Below are positions 53,501-56,676 of a DNA stretch of 64,000 nt, piece by piece. The notes beneath the pieces are model-generated. The model did not search any database and was not told the DNA's origin. It saw only the letters and a program-made list of their open reading frames with translations. The number at the start of each line of letters is the position of its first letter. The stretch's first letter is position 1. The stretch lies in contig JAKLIX010000003.1 in assembly GCA_022709385.1 (NCBI GenBank), positions 240,676 to 304,675 on the forward strand, read 5' to 3'. The position numbers and the translations under genes were made by a program. This DNA comes from Bacteroidota bacterium (lineage in GTDB: Bacteria > Bacteroidota > Bacteroidia > Bacteroidales > CAIXZF01).

Positions 53501-55052
53501 AGGTTCCTGCATTCACCTCCGTCACATTCGGGATGATGGGGTTCTGCAATAAGGAAAAGTATGCATTGGGTCCTGACCAGAAATAGGACACTCCCCCGCT
53601 GGCTGTCAGTTCCAGGTTATCACCCGTACAAACAGGACTGTTGCTCCCTGCGATTGCCGTGGGTGCCGGCAGTACTGTAGCGGTTGCACTGCCCGAAAGC
53701 GTTGCGCTGCAACCGTTTGCATCAGTCACGGATACGAGACTGTACGTGGTGTTGGTAGTGGGAAATACGTTGAAAGTATAGGTGTTTAAGGGAGGAGAAA
53801 CATTGTTGATGGTGAAGTTCTCCGTGCCATTGGTATATACAACGGTGTAGGGCTTTGAACCCTGGAAGGTGATGGAAATCTGGAACTGCTGTCCGGCGCA
53901 TATCGTTGCGCTGCCATACATGGTGGCCGTGGACTGGGCAAATTGTCCGAGCACTGCCTGTCCGTTCATCGGGGTGGTTCCGGTAATGTTGGTCCCTTCA
54001 GCCGTGTAAGTCCCAACCTGGTTCTGGTTGCCAAAGCTGATGGGGTTTCCTGTACCGGCAACGGGGCTGCCGATATTGCTGCCATTTCGTTTTAACTGGT
54101 AACCGACTCCGAGTTCAGATCCGTCGAGCCCGACCGGGATGCCGGAACTGCCGGGGCAAAAATTACCCCCGCCCGTCATATTGAATGCCTGTGGAAGGGG
54201 AATGGATACCAGCAGGGTTGCAGGTATGGAATAGGTTGTGTTGTAAGGAGCAGGACAGTTACCTGTGAGCAGGCAGCGGAATTTGTAACCGCTCATCGGT
54301 GAAGTGGCGCCGGTAATGGTAAGGGTGTTCGTCGTCACACCGCTGTATGGTGCTGTTTCGGTAAGATCACTATAGTTGATGCCGCCGTTGGTGCTTACCT
54401 GCCATTGATAGGAGTTGGTTTGAACACCCGTAAGGGTGAATGAGCCCGAACCGCCGGGAACCAGGTTGAGGTTGTTTGGCTGTTGCGATATGGATGGACT
54501 TGTAAAAACACTACCGCCTGTGAAGGTGGCTGCAAGCAGGTTAAAGTTCGGATCGCTGTAATTGTTCACCTGCGGGTCGGGATTCCAGGTAAGGTCGGTG
54601 TATCCGTTCTGGCTCTTCACGTGATAGCGCAAATTTACCAGTAATCCGGTGCCGATGTTGATGGACCCGGTAATGACGAAAAACCCTACGGTTACAATCC
54701 CGTCATCGTCATTGGCCAGAAAAATCCCGTTGACCGCGGGATTTAAATTCTGATAACAAACGGTCCAATTGCCTCCGTAATTACAAAGGATCGGACTCAT
54801 TACATTCGTGTCATAGCTGAATTGCAGCGAACCTGCAGCTACTCCGGTAAAATTCTGGACATTGATCGATACGAGAATGTCGGTGTTCGGACAGGTGTTC
54901 ACCGTGCTAAGTGTTGTAACGATCTGTGCCTGAGAATACCAGGAAAATGCTAAGATGCTCAGCAGCAATACCAGCGCCTTGCGAAAATACACTTTCCTCA
55001 GAGCAGATTGGATGTCAGATACTCTTCTCATAAGCGTTGTGTTTGTTTTCAT
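35502..55052 (-). CDS. Giant 6516-aa multi-cohesin, dockerin-bearing repeat surface protein, T9SS type A
   Basis: A 19.5-kb gene with a signal peptide (ALVLLLSILAFSWYSQAQ); an alternative start at 55031 would keep it. Approximate order: cohesin 1 (40-185); Ig and SprB/PKD-like domains; ~75-aa 'GSNSPVC...YSWTGPNGF' repeats (455-945); PKD/Ig units including a ~254-aa duplicated block (1467-1967); seven alternating Ig+cohesin units of ~233 aa (2134-3670); array A of six identical-length 74-aa repeats (3676-4119); cohesin 9 (about 4300-4430); array B of seventeen (4618-5875); Ig/PKD domains; beta-sandwich; dockerin-like block (6186-6261, 'GDVDGNGVVNANDALIVMRR'); degenerate cohesin; type A CTD ('NNYPNPFSHTSQISYSLPES'). 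It is predicted to be a cell-surface or released scaffold or adhesin. Repeat number may vary in nature or by assembly. Confidence 0.88.
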   Translation of the reverse strand: MKTNTTLMRRVSDIQSALRKVYFRKALVLLLSILAFSWYSQAQIVTTLSTVNTCPNTDILVSINVQNFTGVAAGSLQFSYDTNVMSPILCNYGGNWTVCYQNLNPAVNGIFLANDDDGIVTVGFFVITGSINIGTGLLVNLRYHVKSQNGYTDLTWNPDPQVNNYSDPNFNLLAATFTGGSVFTSPSISQQPNNLNLVPGGSGSFTLTGVQTNSYQWQVSTNGGINYSDLTETAPYSGVTTNTLTITGATSPMSGYKFRCLLTGNCPAPYNTTYSIPATLLVSIPLPQAFNMTGGGNFCPGSSGIPVGLDGSELGVGYQLKRNGSNIGSPVAGTGNPISFGNQNQVGTYTAEGTNITGTTPMNGQAVLGQFAQSTATMYGSATICAGQQFQISITFQGSKPYTVVYTNGTENFTINNVSPPLNTYTFNVFPTTNTTYSLVSVTDANGCSATLSGSATATVLPAPTAIAGSNSPVCTGDNLELTASGGVSYFWSGPNAYFSLLQNPIIPNVTEVNAGTYTVVVTGANLCTASASTLVVVYPPIPEPAGEITGPVSLCQGTNNVVYSTPVILNATSYAWTVPAGFDIISGQGTTSITVNINNSAVSGNVSVYGTNGCGNGDASNLAVTVNPIPAVSIGSNSPVCEGTTLNLNASGGATYSWTGPNGFTSGQQNPVIPNVTALAAGVYTVTVTSAQNCVNTGNTQVVVLAAPPATAGSNSPICAGSTLTLTSGGGTSYSWSGPNGFLSNLQNPFIFNATVAASGVYTVTVTNAQNCSKTATATVVVNPSPNATAGSNSPVCEGNPLNLTADGGVSYSWTGPNGFTSNIRIPTIPLTTMLNAGLYTVVVTAANQCSAIANTNVAILPKPTVEVSNNGPVCEGMDLELFASGGVSYSWTGPAGFTTNVQNPVITGATTANSGTYNVSVTGANGCVNTGSTLATVYTQPTANAGGDQNIPIGTSTTLQGLASGGSGSFTYSWEPAALVGDPTAAFTATTILTTSTEFTFAITDQLTGCTDQDQVMVNIDYTPVSVNITVDGNTTICEGATAWMTANAQGGTGVYTYEWTSDPPGFTSNLMDPIDIPLQTTTYYVTVSDGFSSATDQVTITVWDFPIANAGDDQTILPGTTAQLNGSATGGSGDYSYFWMQDALVSNPVIPNPVTVALFTQTDLTLRVTDNVSGCIDYDFLTIFVEGQPLGVEAGANPGETCAGEEVELAAYVTGGTGNNTFAWTSDPPGFTSSEQYPVAYPLETTTYYVEVSDGVDLASAFVTVTVNPTPSVFNVSGGGTICAGDSPGALIELDGSETGFFYQLWKMIDPTTPDYPVTESIEGNGGSLSWYWDEAGLYSIFAYYGSEGCDEWMDGVAEIVVNPVPMVYYGFAGNAVCDLNGAVPLYLESSEEVGVTYYLYLDGTPTGMAVSGNGSQLLLDNVTASGTYTCLAVNGFGCESWMDMTVDVVYYPNPLAFAVTGGGSFCAGGNGVPVGLDGSETGVDYYLYRDGQPTGLVLVGNGLPLNFGIQTTAGVYTVEGMNIVPCSVWMTGAAAVVVNPLPVADAGADQSIPYGTSTTLFGNPIEAPEDYTYAWEPSAYLVDAGVQNPQTVALTEPVTFSLVITNIETGCVSDADQVFVDVYGGPLSITAWYEPLNPCAGATIQLGVDITDGSGTYDISWTSDPVGFTSTDQYPFDTPLQTTTYTVVVNDGINTETTSVTVNVSANPLVFNLVGGGAYCAGGNGVEVTLDGSEIGVDYYLYLDGQPTGLMFAGTGLSLSFGLQTAAGSYTVQAMSMGGCTAWMASSATVTVNPLPIANAGPDQSILYGTSTTLAGSPIEAPEDYTYAWEPIAYLVDANVQNPQTLALTAPVNFSLVITNIETGCVSEADYVYVDVYGGPLSISAWADPTNSCAGTTVQLGVDITDGSGVNDITWTSDPAGFSSSEQYPTDAPLQTTTYTVVVNDGINTETASVTVTVTPYPLAFNVGGGGGLCPEEDALITLDGSEDGMLYELYVDGNPTGTSLLGTGSPLSFGPFATAGVYSIIAANNSCMTNMTGSAEIFFYDIPVVITQPADLNLMEGTGGTFSINAGNVTAYQWQMSTDGLTWTNVVDDAIYSGSQTAMLQLTGVTLGMNNTYFQCVLSSEFCGDYVSSTALLNVYPYFSEILTSLPEITACPGQLIIPVHVVNMVDVAAISLAFNYDPSLLTYVGYQNLNPAINDPYLFQANGINGLMLLSHFTLNPSTILNGDLVELIFDYTGGYSALTWNFTNPENNQYSDINANLYAASFTDGSVDAVAAPPVVITQPLDATTMEGGNAYFHAFAGNDVAYQWQVYNGVEWTDLVDDAMYTGANASDLYIVNIPISMDGYLYRCIFTEPACELSTTSEEALLTVTPVITDIITTVGTGYACPGGTVTIPVDLANLEDVAAISLTLGYNPAALVYLGYQNLNPLFNEANVLVNAYPGYWGFSWYDLTPVSLAGGTLLELNFNYLGGYTDLAWDLTTSGNCEYNDFNGDVLPAVYNNGWVDGYTVPAIVGQPAATSVTEGGNALFSVVATDALYYAWMLSTDGGLTYLPLSDNAMYAGTATADLQVNGVDLTMNGYLYACQVSNDNCQIMSAGAALTVIPVIEEIVTTVGTAFACPGAEVVIPVTVTNLEEVAAISLTLGYNPASLVYTGYQNLNPQFDASDVLINAYPGYWGFSWYSLTPVNLLYGTLLDLVFTYTGGYTDLAWDLTTSGNCEYNDFNGDVLPAVYNDGWVDGYMVPNILGQPADISVTDGDNASFSVTATDALTYAWMLSTDGGLTYMPLSDNAMYSGTGTPMLQITGVNIGMNGYLYACQISNENCTIMTDPALLTVNPFIQDILTTAGSGVGCPSDQVIIPVEGQYLYNVAAISLVLNYDPAVAVYTGYQNLNPAFNVNDIIINNVPGSWFFSWYSIIPVNISGGNLIELVFDYSGGYTDLTWDVATPGNCEYNDFNGDILPAQYFNGSIGPNGAFPSITGQPADVTITDLDNASFSVTAVNGFSYQWQGSTDGGMSWAGLSDGGVYSGVNTSELLLTAVPIAMDDYQYRCIVSGDFCSVTSDAAVLNVLPLGGIIETSLPEMVACPGDQVIIPIAAQYVYNIAAISLTMDYDPAVLTYEGYQNENPQLEPGELNIFSIPGEWKLSWFSLIPVNVGIGNLLELVFTYHGGYTDLTWDLSTPGNCEYNDFDGNILPAVYFNGSIGPNGYIPTYSSVPADMTVTHGDNAQFSVTSPDALYYQWQVSPDGGNTWINLMNDIHYSGVTTPDLMITDALYLFNAYQYRCLLTTEICSIPTPYATLTVLPVPFTIITTAQSVSACPGTEIIVPVTVEDLYNVASISLTMNYDPSVIEYVNFQNLHPALSSGLISPTSGQFIFSWYSLLPASVGDGTIVELIFNYFGGTTDMTWDLLTQGYCEYTDFNGDPLAATFVNGTVSSAELLPTILTQPMATGGFAGDPAGFSVVAQDATAYQWQVSADGGVSWTDLTDDGNYSGTQSDMLSIAQMDYLWDGNLYRVIVYGTCGWFVNSDPASLTVVLQPTIVTTAGNAEECSGQLVIPVTAQNFTNVAAMSLTLNFDNNLFDYVGYQNVHPAFDPGLLSINALNGQVLAGYFTINPLFIGDDMLFELVFTSTGGYTGLSWDVVTPGACEYQTIQGYIIPVSFVDGSLLSHPLPVVSLDPVDPMCVDAEAVSLYGSPAGGVYTGAGVMNDMFYPADAGVGTWTLTYTYTDEFGCVNFATTDVTVNPLPVVTMEPVAPVCVDADPIQLVGDPQGGVFSGTGVINDMFYPADAGAGTWTVFYTYTDGNGCVNMTTQDITVYPLPVVTLEPLAPVCVDADPLTLTGDPVGGVYTGAGVMNDMFYPADAGVGTWTITYTYTDGNGCVNFATQDITVNDLPVVTLEPLAPVCVDADPVTLTGDPVGGVYSGTGVMNDMFYPADAGVGTWTITYTYTDGNGCVNFATQDITVNDLPVVTLEPLAPVCVDADPVTLTGNPAGGVYSGAGVMNDMFYPADAGVGTWTITYTYTDGNGCVNFATQDITVNALPLVTLDPLAPVCLNGDPVALNGSPAGGIYSGTGVMNDMFYPADAGVGTWTITYTYTDGNGCTSFATQDITVNDLPTYSYELSATEVCLGEAVTWTNHFTGQAPWTVSFAFNGVPSSFTTSDNPEIYSEVLPETTLYETFTVTDGNGCTNDAVSATLITVYPLTSIETSPVGVAMDEGGNAFFSVVALNATNYQWQISMDGGISWSDLVDDAVYSGVNTADLTITGVDYFMNGDQFRCIVSGICPPPVTSEAATLTVYPVIITIAGDVEQCAGQVIVPVNVIHLYEVAALSLSLDYDDDVLEFAGYQNMNPAFDGGFYLIDAFNSQVKIGYFGITPVDLGDALMVEIIFNTTGGYTDLNWDYLTVGNCEYHNINGVPITSQYINGSVLAHPIPELTQQAEPAVICFGDETTVTYQFTGTGPWTIVYTVQSGNNPPEEFTVAQNDSPWTFTIAPQETTTYTILSITDVYGCTGTGFDPLTITVNELPTHLFTVSDTEVCYGDEVTFVDYYTGTAPWTVEYLDNGVPATWTTYDNPDTWTGPFFETTVYEYLTLTDGNGCSVVLNETITITVNPLPIVSLEPLAPVCIDADPVLLTGTPAGGIYSGTGVTNDMFYPADAGVGTWTITYTYTDENGCVNFATQDITVNPLPVVSLEPLAPVCVDADPVTLVGDPIGGVYSGNGVMNDMFYPAVAGAGTWTITYTYTDGNGCVSFATQDITVNPLPVVTLEPLAPVCVDADPVTLVGDPIGGVYSGNGVMNDMFYPAVAGVGTWTITYTYTDGNGCVSFATQDITVNPLPVVTLEPLAPVCVDADPVALVGDPIGGVYSGNGVMNDMFYPAVAGVGTWTITYTYTDGNGCVSFATQDIIVNPLPVVSLEPLAPVCVDADPVALVGDPIGGVYSGNGVMNDMFYPAVAGVGTWTITYTFTDGNGCVSFATQDITVNPLPVVTLEPLAPVCVDADPVTLTGSPVGGVYSGNGVMNDMFYPADAGVGTWTITYTYTDGNGCVSFATQDITVNPLPVVTLEPLAPVCVDAAPVALLGSPVGGVYTGAGVMNDMFYPADAGVGTWTITYTYTDGNGCVSFATQDITVNPLPIVTLEPLAPVCVDADPVTLVGSPVGGVYTGAGVMNDMFYPADAGVGTWTITYTFTDGNGCVNFATQDITVNPLPVVTLEPLAPVCVDADPVTLVGSPVGGVYSGNGVMNDMFYPADAGVGTWTITYTYTDGNGCVNFATQDITVNPLPVVTLEPLAPVCVDADPVTLTGSPVGGVYTGAGVMNDMFYPADAGVGTWTITYTYTDGNGCVNFATQDITVNPLPIVTLEPLAPVCVDADPVTLVGSPVGGVYTGAGVMNDMFYPADAGVGTWTITYTYTDGNGCVNFATQNITVNPLPVVTLEPLAPVCVDADPVTLVGSPVGGVYTGAGVMNDMFYPADAGVGTWTITYTYTDGNGCVNFATQDITVNPLPVVTLEPLAPVCVDADPVTLTGSPVGGVYTGAGVMNDMFYPADAGVGTWTITYTYTDGNGCVSFATQDITVNPLPIVTLEPLAPVCVDADPVTLVGSPVGGVYTGAGVMNDMFYPADAGVGTWTITYTYTDGNGCVNFATQDITVNPLPIVTLEPLAPVCLDADPVMLTGNPSGGTYSGTGVLNNMFYPYNAGVGTWTITYTYTDGNGCTSFATQDITVYPIATVTLDPLPEVCIDADPVVLNGLPAGGVYSGIGVVGNMFYPAQAGAGNWTITYTYTNEFGCTNFATQDILVHALPVVTLDPLADVCVDADPVALSGLPLGGVYSGTGVINNMFYPADAGVGTWTITYTYTDMYGCVNSDSRTITVNVLPEIYTVFGDGAYCAGGNGLPVGLAMSQIGFDYQLYLDGIYTGQTVAGTGSVISFGNQISGGVYTVYAVNPITGCDNWMDGSATIVVNPVPSVFAGGMTVICSGQSTTLNATVVGGTAPFNYTWTPATGLSNPAILNPVATPLNTTFYTLVVTDINGCVDADNALIVVNPTPNVNAGLDKTILLGTSTPMTASVIGGLPPYTYLWTPATGLSNPNVLNPVASPLLTTTYMLQVTDSRGCTGVDYVTITVTNIPLGYDISGLVTYDNIVSTPLSNVTVNLASGAPVGTTVTNLSGQYAFSTLPNGNYTTTASSTKPWGGGNAIDALLISRHFQNLQPLAGLRLLAGDVDGNGVVNANDALIVMRRSVLLITSFPSVPDWIFETKNVTLNNAHVFNNFLGLCYGDVNGSYIPPAKTGPSVALDNAGSLAVNSFSEFDLPVYAAKAMDVAAASLTLTIPTGLEVVDLKLNANPGRSYLVYNIAGNKLMIEWFSDASSVALAAGDALFTMTVRSTATQSDEFFFGIEGESVLGDQDARIIENAHIRIPKVKILETGYTLGNNYPNPFSHTSQISYSLPESADVVLTVYNALGAVAVEVLRATQQEGTYTVDFDGSQLPQGVYMYRLTATGTNGKFEAVRRMVISR
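36270..36495 (-). other. Dockerin-like module (in the 6516-aa protein)
   Basis: It encodes 'KPWGGGNAIDALLISRHFQ' followed by 'AGDVDGNGVVNANDALIVMR', the second matching the dockerin calcium loop and helix. The 'PDWIFET' and 'LCYGDVNGSYIPP' elements that follow are shared with the other two dockerin proteins here. Confidence 0.68.
37428..41201 (-). repeat. Array B: seventeen exact-length 222-bp tandem coding repeats
   Basis: Codon boundaries at both ends give 3774 bp = 17 x 222 with no indel. Each unit encodes 74 aa beginning 'LPVVTLEPLAPVCVDADPV' and ending 'GNGCVNFATQDITVNP', with two cysteines positioned for an intradomain disulfide. The central units are almost identical; the outer ones (first unit and last three) are diverged, the usual pattern of a recombining array. 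Confidence 0.97.
42696..44027 (-). repeat. Array A: six exact-length 222-bp tandem coding repeats
   Basis: Codon boundaries give 1332 bp = 6 x 222. The units are the same Ig-like repeat as in array B and are separated from it by Ig domains and a cohesin. Middle units are nearly identical; outer ones are diverged. Confidence 0.97.
44040..48650 (-). repeat. Seven ~700-bp Ig+cohesin super-repeats
   Basis: Cohesin starts recur near 48625, 47925, 47225, 46530, 45830, 45130 and 44425, a period of about 700 bp (~233 aa). Each unit is one cohesin ('CPG..V.IPV....NVAAISL.L.YDP', 'FSWYSL.PV', 'GNCEYNDFNGD.LPA') plus one Ig-like domain ('Y.WQ.STDGG..W..L.D...YSG'). Confidence 0.9.
49150..50650 (-). repeat. 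Duplicated ~760-bp Ig/PKD block
   Basis: Two adjacent ~254-aa units share the order 'FN..GGG.YCAGGNGV' Ig domain, a PKD-like 'EAPEDYTYAWEP' domain and 'GPLSI.AW..P...CAG' domain. Matching landmarks at 49411/50175 place the period near 760 bp. Confidence 0.75.
52215..53690 (-). repeat. Five ~75-aa PKD/Ig-like coding repeats
   Basis: Units share 'GSNSPVC.G..L.L.ASGG.SYSWTGPNGF' and 'GVYTVTVT.A..C'. One differently patterned domain ('PAGEITGPVSLCQGTNNVVY') interrupts the series after the first unit. Confidence 0.8.
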
Positions 55053-55541
55053 AATTTGAAATATTTGATGTTATTATTTCTTTTTCTTAAATGCGGTTGA
55101 CTTATATATAAAGGATAAAAGCCCACATCACTTTCATTCTGTTCGAAACAGATTGAAAGGACCTGCCTTATCCTGTAAAACTATGTTTTGGCTTTCGTAT
55201 GCTTGTTCTTTTTTTTCGTTTTTCGTTCCTGTTGATAAACACTTTTAAGCAACCATTGTTTGCTGTCCCTACAAATACAAGGAAAACAACACATGCTCAG
55301 AGTCTCGGCCCCGGGCATATGTCACTTTCTAAAACCATGACCAAATTAGTAAATAATAAGCTGCTTGTAAATACTTTTTACTATTAAATTTTGGTTAAAC
55401 ACTTTCTTTTTTTCAGATCATACCATATTATATAATCCAGCACAAACCTAAAGTTTTTTTTCTGATTTCACAACGGCTAATCAATTTTTGTCTGTTAAAA
55501 AAATCAAAAAAAACATTTGGTATGCAGCTTGTCGGCATAAG
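55053..55541. other. Intergenic region upstream of the giant gene; no gene seen
   Basis: This 489-bp AT-rich stretch lies between two leftward cohesin genes and must contain the promoter of the 19.5-kb gene, although no clean TAnnTTTG/TTTG pair was found. At its right edge a weak TATGC/GCATA stem (55521-55539) followed on the minus strand by eight T (55506-55513) could terminate the 349-aa gene. Poly-A/T tracts are frequent. No ORF with support was found. Confidence 0.55.
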
Positions 55542-56591
55542 TTATTTGCTTACAACCAATTGAAAAGTCCTTGTTTTCACTTGTCCGGCTTGTTCAAGAC
55601 CTGCCTTTATCAGGTAGATCCCGGGCGCTGTATGACTGAGGTCGATATCCAGGCTGTGTTTGCCGGGTTCAAGTGTATCTTTCTGAATGATAAGCAGTTG
55701 TTTGCCCTGTTGATCGGTAAGCAGGATATTTGCCATGACCCTCGATGCCAGTTCGAACCCGAGCGTTGTCATGTCTTTTGCCGGATTTGGCCTGAGGCTG
55801 ACGTTTGTGAGAGGATTATCTTCCTCACTTTCAACACTGTTTGGAAGCCGGGTGGTAAATTGGAACAATGCTGACCAGGGACTGTAAAAGTTAGTTTGCG
55901 GCATCACAGCCCGCACTTTCCAGTAATAGGTCGTGTGGAGGGCCAGGTTGCTGAGCGCATGACTGGTGCCGAAGATCCCGGGAATATGGATGGCTGTGGC
56001 CAGGGAAGCCAGGCTGTCATATGCCAGTTCATACAATGGTGCACAATTGCTTCCATTCCAATGAAGGTTGGGATTTTCGGAAATATTGACTGCAAAGTCA
56101 GGCGGATCCAGCGGTTGGGGTTGGAGGAGTTTCGTACTGACGCTTCCGTCCAGGAATACTGCCGGCAGTTCCAGGCCGTTCAGGTCGGTAAAGACACAAT
56201 TCCCGAGGCTGTCATCCTGCCAGGTGAGCAGGCTGTTTTCATTGATCCGGTGTTTAAAATGCAGGGTGATCAGCGTTCCGGTCCCGATCGTTGCCGGTTG
56301 CAGGCTGAACCAGCTCAGGATGACCTGGCTATTGACCGCATTGATCAGAAACACACCTGAAGTCAGGCTGGGGTGTAGATTGGAACTGCTGTCGAAGACA
56401 AGCACATTGGTGTCATAATTCAGTTTGAGGGAAACCGAAGCGATACCGGAAAACTGTTCCACGCTGATATTGGTATGAAAAGGTCCGGGACAGGTGCTCA
56501 CCTGGTCGAGTGAGGCAATGATCTGTGCGGAGATAGTGAAGGGAAAAAGAGATGCAAGGAAAAGAAGCAACAGTGGTTTCAGAATATTCAT
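55542..56591 (-). CDS. Single-cohesin surface protein, T9SS type A
   Basis: This 349-aa protein has a signal peptide (MNILKPLLLLFLASLFPFTI...SAQ). Residues about 24-150 form one cohesin-like module ('STCPGPFHTNISVEQFSGIA', 'VILSWFSLQPATIGTGTLIT', 'GNCVFTDLNGLELPAVFLDG'). A fibronectin-III-like domain of about 95 aa follows ('HTTYYWKVRAVMPQ...YSPWSALFQFTT'), then a type A CTD ('LRPNPAKDMTTLGFELASRV' to 'LVVSK'). There is no dockerin, so it could be a minimal cohesin receptor for the dockerin proteins encoded on either side. It has a possible promoter of its own at 56609-56616 and lies after a strong terminator. Confidence 0.82.
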   Translation of the reverse strand: MNILKPLLLLFLASLFPFTISAQIIASLDQVSTCPGPFHTNISVEQFSGIASVSLKLNYDTNVLVFDSSSNLHPSLTSGVFLINAVNSQVILSWFSLQPATIGTGTLITLHFKHRINENSLLTWQDDSLGNCVFTDLNGLELPAVFLDGSVSTKLLQPQPLDPPDFAVNISENPNLHWNGSNCAPLYELAYDSLASLATAIHIPGIFGTSHALSNLALHTTYYWKVRAVMPQTNFYSPWSALFQFTTRLPNSVESEEDNPLTNVSLRPNPAKDMTTLGFELASRVMANILLTDQQGKQLLIIQKDTLEPGKHSLDIDLSHTAPGIYLIKAGLEQAGQVKTRTFQLVVSK

Positions 56592-56608
56592 ACCCTTTTA
56601 ATGAGCCA

Positions 56609-56616
56609 CAAAGATA
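56609..56616 (-). promoter_or_regulatory. Possible -7 box (TATCTTTG) for the 349-aa cohesin gene
   Basis: The minus strand reads TATCTTTG, matching TAnnTTTG, 17 bases upstream of the ATG at 56591. The -33 region would fall in the adjacent terminator hairpin and does not match TTTG. Confidence 0.35.
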
Positions 56617-56620
56617 GGGT

Positions 56621-56659
56621 AAAAAAAAAGAGAGCGCCCCGGAGGACGCTCTCTTTTTT
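56621..56659 (-). terminator. Rho-independent terminator after the 2208-aa gene
   Basis: A stem AGAGAGCG/CGCTCTCT (56629-56636 with 56647-56654) is flanked by nine A on the left and six T on the right. On the minus strand the hairpin is followed by the T run, 18 bp beyond the stop at 56677. It is symmetrical and could act in both directions. Confidence 0.9.
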
Positions 56660-56676
56660 CAGTACTCAAAGAATCA

